Positions 59,711 to 64,000 of a stretch of 64,000 nt of DNA are shown piece by piece. The notes beneath the pieces were generated by a model, which saw only the letters and a program-made list of their open reading frames with translations, was not told the origin of the DNA and did no database searches. Origin of the DNA: Dinoroseobacter sp013215265. Lineage in GTDB: Bacteria > Pseudomonadota > Alphaproteobacteria > Rhodobacterales > Rhodobacteraceae. The stretch covers positions 3,224,001 to 3,288,000 of the forward strand of contig OY829366.1 of NCBI GenBank assembly GCA_963691755.1, written 5' to 3'. The position numbers and the translations under genes are program-made. The stretch's first letter is position 1; each line of letters opens with the position of its first letter.

Positions 59711-60277
59711 ATGAAAGCAAAAAAGGATCTGACACCTGACGCTTGGATCAAAGCTGGTTTTCGCGCTCTGACCAAAGGCGGTCATCAAGCTATCCGCGCA
59801 GAGGCACTTGCGCGTGACCTGAAGGCTAGCAAGGGTTCGTTTTACTGGCATTTTGGAGATGTAGCCTCTTTAGAGACGCACATGCTGCAGCAGTGGAAAG
59901 CGGAAGCATCTGAGGCCAGTATTGCTGCGGTTGAAAGTCGCGGAGGGAGTGGGGCGGATAAACTACGATATCTAGTTGAGATCGTAACCGGCGACGCAAA
60001 TGAGCCCTACGGCGGATTGTTGGTAGAAGCGGCTATTCGGGATTGGGCGCGATACAACGAACTGGCCGCCGCAATGGTCAATGAAGTGAACATTCTGCGG
60101 ATTGGATATCTAGAAACCCTATTTAAGCAATGTGGTGAAAATCCCGCAGTTGCTCGAACAAATTCGGTGATTTTATATAGTGCGCTGATTGGCATGGAAG
60201 CTTTGACACATGCCGGATTAGCGGACCTGCGAAAAGACTTTAGCAGCCTGCTTGAGACACTTTTGGCTACCTCGTGA
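59711..60277 (+). CDS. TetR/AcrR-family transcriptional regulator
   Basis: A 188-residue repressor-type protein with an N-terminal helix-turn-helix (IRAEALARDLKASKGSFYWH, about 28-50; the F-Y-x-H-F end is typical) and a divergent ligand-binding C-terminal domain. Two copies of a palindrome lie between it and the divergent membrane-protein gene, strongly suggesting control of itself and that gene. No strong ribosome site precedes the ATG; the second operator copy directly abuts it. The inducer is unknown. Confidence 0.9.
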   Translation: MKAKKDLTPDAWIKAGFRALTKGGHQAIRAEALARDLKASKGSFYWHFGDVASLETHMLQQWKAEASEASIAAVESRGGSGADKLRYLVEIVTGDANEPYGGLLVEAAIRDWARYNELAAAMVNEVNILRIGYLETLFKQCGENPAVARTNSVILYSALIGMEALTHAGLADLRKDFSSLLETLLATS

Positions 60278-60572
60278 ACTTACGCGCAGAATACTTTATG
60301 CGCCTGCAACGAACGGGAGAAAGGTCCCGCAGCTAATCTTTGTCTCCAGCGTTAGAAATATCCGGCGAGCGTTCGTACAGGGCATATACCCCATTAGTTT
60401 GGGAGCACGCCTGCGGCTCAAGCGTGCATGTGTCGCAAATCGATCGCGCGCGCCTCTGAGTCCTCACCGCATCACCTGTTTGCCTGCAACCCTGCCGCAT
60501 AAGAAAACGCGCGCATTTTCTCACGACCCTCGCTATAGTGCGGGCAACTACAAAAAACCCATGGAGGCAGCC

Positions 60573-61286
60573 ATGAGTGCCGAGCAGGCAGATAACACCG
60601 GCATAGCGGTGCGCGAAAAGATTCTCGCGAAACCAGAGGTCGTTCTCGAAGATCCAGAACTCATGAAGGCGCTGATTGCAGCGAACAAGCAAACGCTTGG
60701 TGGAAATGTCGTCGATCTGCGTTCGATCGCTATGGAACGGCTCGAAGCACGGCTCAACAGGCTTGAAGATACCCATCGCAGCGTGATCGCAGCGGCCTAC
60801 GAAAATCTATCGGGTACAAATCAGGTTCATCGCGCCATTCTGGCAATGATGGATCCCATGGACCTTACGAGCTTTCTTCAAAACCTAGGATCCGAAGTCG
60901 CCGAAATTCTGCGCGTTGAACGCATTCGGCTTATGCTCGAGAGTGAAGAGGCGCACACCGGACCAACACCCGAACCAATCGAAGGCGTTCTGTTGCCGGT
61001 AGAGCCAGGCGCCATCGACGCATACATCACCGACTCCCGCAATATGCCAGTTCGCAAGGTGACACTACGCCAAGTGAGTTCGGTCCGCGAAGAGGTCTAC
61101 GGACCGAAATCTGATTTCATTCGATCCGAAGCCCTGATGAAGCTAGACTTCGGGACAGGACGCTTGCCGGGCCTGCTTGTTCTGGGATCTGAGGATCCAC
61201 ATCAGTTCCGCCCAAACCAGGGCACCGAGCTGCTAACGTTCTTTGCCAGTGTTTTCGAACGTCAAATGCGTCATTGGCTAAACTAA
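60573..61286 (+). CDS. DUF484 family protein
   Basis: A 237-residue protein with a GAF-like fold: KILAKPEVVLEDPELMKALI at the start, AAYENLSGTNQVHRAILAMM, and a C-terminal LGSEDPHQFRPNQGTELLTF. It is usually found upstream of xerC, as here, with four bases between the genes. GGAGG nine bases before 60573 decides this start over ATGs at 60561 or earlier. Function unknown; linkage to XerC suggests a role near chromosome dimer resolution. The 295 bases before it contain no gene. Confidence 0.88.
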   Translation: MSAEQADNTGIAVREKILAKPEVVLEDPELMKALIAANKQTLGGNVVDLRSIAMERLEARLNRLEDTHRSVIAAAYENLSGTNQVHRAILAMMDPMDLTSFLQNLGSEVAEILRVERIRLMLESEEAHTGPTPEPIEGVLLPVEPGAIDAYITDSRNMPVRKVTLRQVSSVREEVYGPKSDFIRSEALMKLDFGTGRLPGLLVLGSEDPHQFRPNQGTELLTFFASVFERQMRHWLN

Positions 61287-61290
61287 ATCC

Positions 61291-62211
61291 ATGTCATTGA
61301 TCGCCCCTGGCGTAGCGGACGCGCTGGAAAGTTGGTTGGAAAAAGGGCGCGCGCTTGACGCCAAATCTGACGCCACGCTTATCGCTTACCGTCAGGACGT
61401 CATGGGATTTCTGACCTTCCTGGCGGATTATCAGGGAGGCCGTTCAGGACGCGGCGCACTGGCAGAGGTTGGACCGACAGAAATGCGCGCTTGGATGGCC
61501 CGAACCCGGGACGCAGGCGTGAGTGCCCGCTCGCTCGCGCGTGCATTATCGGCACTGAAATCCTTTTACAGATGGCTGTCGCGCGAGGATGGTTTCGATG
61601 CGACCCCAATTCTGTCCACCCGTGCGCCCAAATTTTCCAAGCCACTTCCTCGCCCTCTTGCACCGGATGCCGCGAAGGCAGTTATCGATACGGTCGATAC
61701 TCAAGCCCGAGAAGACTGGATTGCGGCCCGTGACGTCGCCATTGTGACGCTGCTTTATGGCTGTGGTTTGCGAATATCCGAGGCGCTCGGTCTGCAACGC
61801 TCAGATGCCCCATTGCCCGATGTCTTGCGCATACGCGGCAAGGGCGACAAAGAGCGCTTGGTTCCAGTTTTACCCGCAGCTCGTTCTGCCGTGGATCGCT
61901 ATCTCGGGCTTTCTCCATATCCTCCTGCCGAGGGCCAAGCCTTGTTCTTGGGGCATCGTGGAGGTTCGCTAAACCCTCGACAGGTAACGCGTGCGATGGA
62001 AACTGCCCGCGCCCAATTGGGGCTTCCCCCATCGGCTACCCCGCACGCGCTGCGGCATTCCTTTGCAACCCATCTTCTGAACGCCGGGGGGGACCTGCGC
62101 ACAATTCAGGAACTTCTTGGACATGCCTCACTCTCATCAACACAAGCGTATACCGCGGTCGACACGACACGTTTGATGGAAGTCTATCAAAGCGCTCACC
62201 CGAGGGCCTAA
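61291..62211 (+). CDS. xerC: Tyrosine recombinase XerC
   Basis: A 306-residue site-specific recombinase that, with XerD, resolves chromosome dimers at dif. The N-terminal SAM-like domain (1-100) precedes the catalytic domain with YGCGLRISEALGLQ (Arg), RGKGDKERLVP (Lys), HALRHSFATHLL (His-x-x-Arg), LLGHASLSSTQAYT (His and the Tyr nucleophile near residue 289). The length and the DUF484 neighbour support XerC over XerD or a phage integrase. Confidence 0.93.
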   Translation: MSLIAPGVADALESWLEKGRALDAKSDATLIAYRQDVMGFLTFLADYQGGRSGRGALAEVGPTEMRAWMARTRDAGVSARSLARALSALKSFYRWLSREDGFDATPILSTRAPKFSKPLPRPLAPDAAKAVIDTVDTQAREDWIAARDVAIVTLLYGCGLRISEALGLQRSDAPLPDVLRIRGKGDKERLVPVLPAARSAVDRYLGLSPYPPAEGQALFLGHRGGSLNPRQVTRAMETARAQLGLPPSATPHALRHSFATHLLNAGGDLRTIQELLGHASLSSTQAYTAVDTTRLMEVYQSAHPRA

Positions 62212-62257
62212 GCGTTCACATCTTGATCCGGACCAATAAATCCTACATGACGCTTCC

Positions 62258-62953
62258 ATGACAACCGTAGCCCTCCGCGCCCTCTCGGTGCATTTTCTGA
62301 CTGCAACTGGCGCCGTATTTGCGATGCTCGCGATGCTGGAAGCCGTCAAAGAAGACTGGCCAATGATGTTTGTTTGGCTCGTTGTTGCATTTGTCGTCGA
62401 CGGGATCGACGGGCCATTGGCCCGGAAGTACGAGGTCAAAGTACATGCGGCCCAGTTTGATGGCGTGCTGCTTGATTTAATAATCGACTATCTGACTTAC
62501 GTGTTCATTCCAGCCTTTGCGCTGTTTTATTCAGGCCTGCTGCCCGGCTGGACCGGATGGTTCGCACTTTTGATCATCACGTTCGCCAGCGTGATCTACT
62601 TCGCTGATACGCGGATGAAGACCGCGGACAACTCGTTCCAAGGATTTCCCGGTTGCTGGAATATGGTCGTTCTGGTGCTCTTTGCGCTGGAACCGCCAAC
62701 CGGGCTAAGCCTGCTGATCATTGCCGCACTTGGAATCGCGATGTTCCTGCCATTGAAATTTATACATCCCGTGCGCACTGAACGTTGGCGGACAGTCAGC
62801 TTGCCGATGGCACTGGCGTGGACTTTTTTCGCCGGGTGGGCGGCCTGGGTCGTGTTTGATCCGCAAAGCTGGGCGCATTGGGGTCTCGTAGTGACCAGCA
62901 TCTATCTGGTGTTCGCAGGTGTTGGGCAGCAATTGTTTCCGAAAAAAGCCTAG
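62258..62953 (+). CDS. pcs: Phosphatidylcholine synthase
   Basis: Condenses CDP-diacylglycerol with choline to phosphatidylcholine in one step, a route known from Rhizobium and relatives. The 231-residue membrane protein has the CDP-alcohol phosphotransferase signature DGIDGPLARKY followed by FDGVLLDLIIDY (D-G-x2-D-G-x2-A-R-x8-G-x3-D-x3-D) at about 47-75 and about eight membrane segments. The tail PVRTERWRTVSLPMALAWTF is typical for Pcs. It overlaps the convergent permease gene by four bases. Confidence 0.92.
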   Translation: MTTVALRALSVHFLTATGAVFAMLAMLEAVKEDWPMMFVWLVVAFVVDGIDGPLARKYEVKVHAAQFDGVLLDLIIDYLTYVFIPAFALFYSGLLPGWTGWFALLIITFASVIYFADTRMKTADNSFQGFPGCWNMVVLVLFALEPPTGLSLLIIAALGIAMFLPLKFIHPVRTERWRTVSLPMALAWTFFAGWAAWVVFDPQSWAHWGLVVTSIYLVFAGVGQQLFPKKA

Positions 62954-63786
62954 AACCGGATTAGCACAACGCCTGCCACAATCATCAGGGCTGCGATTGC
63001 TTTTCCGCGATCCATTTTCTCGCCAAAGGCCAACCAGCCGATCAGGACCGCAAAGAGGATCGAGGTTTCACGCAGCGCCGCAACCAATGCAATAGGCGCT
63101 TGTGTCATGCCCCACACAACGATTGCGTAAGCAACAAATGACGCAACCCCGGCTAGATATGAGACCCCCCAGGTTTTCAATGACGTTCGCGCCACCACGC
63201 CCGGCTGGAGAACCAGAGCCAATGGCGTGTAAAGCACCGCACTGCCCAACAAGATCCAAGCGACATATCCGGTGGCATCACCCATGACTCGGGCACCGAG
63301 CCCGTCCACAAGCGTGTACCCAGCCGTGGCGCAAGCAGATCCAAGCGCAAAAGGCAGCATTCTGCGGCTTTCACCACTGAAAAAAACCCCTCGCGCCATC
63401 AAAAGAATTCCAAAGCCCAGAATAAGACTGCCGAAGGTTTCAAGCGCGTTCACCGCTTCAAGCGCAAAGGCAAGAGTGATAGCCAGAACAATCATTGGAG
63501 CGGAGCCTCGCGCGATGGGATAAACCCTGCTCAAGTCTCCTTCCTGATAGGCGTATCCAAGAAACATCTGGTAAGCGAGATGGATCACGCTGGAGGCAAG
63601 TATCCACGGCCAAACATGTGCGTCAGGCCATGGAACAAAGAAAATCAGGACAAGCCCAAAACTACCTTGGCAGATCGTAAAACGAAACATCGCCTGAAGC
63701 TTGTCGCCACCCGATCTTATTGCAGCGTTCCAGGCGGCGTGTAGGAAGGCAGCGGCCAGCACCGAAAGGAATACTGCCAGGGTCAT
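62950..63786 (-). CDS. EamA-family (DMT superfamily) permease
   Basis: A 278-residue membrane protein with about ten hydrophobic segments in two EamA repeats. HAAWNAAIRSGGDKLQAMFR (16-35) and EGDLSRVYPIARGSAPMIVL (85-104) are characteristic of a subgroup near PecM-like or LicB-like exporters. The substrate is unknown. Its ATG overlaps the stop of the alkyltransferase gene (ATGA), so the two are co-translated; this operon partner gives no hint of the substrate. Confidence 0.86.
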   Translation of the reverse strand: MTLAVFLSVLAAAFLHAAWNAAIRSGGDKLQAMFRFTICQGSFGLVLIFFVPWPDAHVWPWILASSVIHLAYQMFLGYAYQEGDLSRVYPIARGSAPMIVLAITLAFALEAVNALETFGSLILGFGILLMARGVFFSGESRRMLPFALGSACATAGYTLVDGLGARVMGDATGYVAWILLGSAVLYTPLALVLQPGVVARTSLKTWGVSYLAGVASFVAYAIVVWGMTQAPIALVAALRETSILFAVLIGWLAFGEKMDRGKAIAALMIVAGVVLIRF

Positions 63787-64000
63787 ATCAGGAACCCGCC
63801 CGCATGTTCGTGCCGCAAAAGCGCGACTTTGGTCTCAACCCCGCCTTTGCCGGAAAATCCAGTCAGACCCTTCCTGCCCATGACCCTGTGGCAGGGAATA
63901 ATGATCGGTATCGGGTTTGCGCCACACAGCTGGCCGACGGATTGGGAGGAGAGGCCAGTGGCCTTGGCGATGTCGCCATAGGTGGCAGTGTTTCCGTGCG
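63783..64000 (-). CDS. ogt: O6-alkylguanine-DNA alkyltransferase, C-terminal part (5' end outside window)
   Basis: The reverse strand from 64000 to 63783 encodes about 72 residues: GNTATYGDIAKATGLSSQSV, the active-site IPCHRVMG with the Cys that accepts the alkyl group, and GFSGKGGVETKVALLRHE. These are hallmarks of MGMT/Ogt repair proteins, which remove methyl or alkyl groups from O6 of guanine in a suicide reaction. The N-terminal part lies beyond the window, so Ogt-type cannot be distinguished from an Ada-type fusion. Confidence 0.92.
   Translation of the reverse strand, partial: HGNTATYGDIAKATGLSSQSVGQLCGANPIPIIIPCHRVMGRKGLTGFSGKGGVETKVALLRHEHAGGFLI

Noticed and set aside
1..64000. CRISPR arrays, tRNA or rRNA genes, prophage or conjugation genes
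   Set aside because: Looked for by eye in all intergenic gaps: no regularly spaced repeats, no tRNA-like T-arm/CCA patterns and no phage structural proteins were seen. A covariance-model search would be decisive.

Overview
The window is a gene-dense stretch of chromosome from an alphaproteobacterium, most probably a Rhodobacteraceae (roseobacter-group) species. This rests on lineage-typical genes (gcrA, UbiK-Lgt-MidA-PgeF neighbours, DUF1150 beside Hsp20, DUF1467, DUF6476, DUF484-xerC, phosphatidylcholine synthase, a fused ATP sulfurylase/APS kinase, a Hint-domain protein), frequent ATGA stop/start overlaps and moderately high GC. No rRNA, tRNA, CRISPR array or prophage was recognised. The identifications come from reading the translations; no database search was run.

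Layout. 1-9.5 kb: RluD-type pseudouridine synthase (cut by the window start), a DUF6476 protein, sirtuin CobB, a low-molecular-weight phosphatase, an EamA permease, an orphan ABC-2 permease, GcrA, VOC/AsmA and RimO. 9.5-23.9 kb: YigZ, DgkA, a Flp-pilin-like peptide, an M48 lipoprotein, a histone-deacetylase-like enzyme, a nitroreductase, methylmalonyl-CoA epimerase, a REC-HPt regulator, a DUF1501/DUF1800 pair, AspS, then an accessory patch with a DMP19-like protein and a second pilin-like peptide. 24.2-25.7 kb: a complete IS3-type insertion sequence with matching ends and a 9-bp flanking direct repeat. 26-29.4 kb: carB.

29.6-32 kb is the most unusual part: two consecutive membrane-anchored proteins, one with a DUF2726-like domain and one with DUF4041 plus a GIY-YIG (T5orf172) domain. 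In both, the nuclease core appears to lack expected catalytic residues. 32-43.6 kb returns to housekeeping genes: thymidine kinase, ProC, CsaA, YbjN, UbiK, Lgt, MidA, PgeF, LysE, an Lrp regulator and TrxB. A 49-residue basic protein gene with its own terminator lies at 40.0 kb.

43.7-64 kb: a MarR-like domain fused in frame to ATP sulfurylase/APS kinase behind a perfect 20-bp palindrome; an Hsp20-DUF1150-PhzF unit; purEK; a 2-oxoglutarate oxygenase overlapping an aconitase-X gene; NUDIX and EamA genes; priA-phnM; a transaldolase-type aldolase; a TetR regulator with two copies of a palindromic operator facing a small membrane protein; DUF484-xerC; phosphatidylcholine synthase; an EamA permease; and the 3' part of an O6-alkylguanine-DNA alkyltransferase cut by the window end.

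The genes serve core functions: translation and RNA modification, purine and pyrimidine synthesis, lipoprotein and membrane lipid synthesis, sulfate activation, thiol redox, DNA repair and restart, and cell-cycle control. Accessory pieces are interspersed among them.
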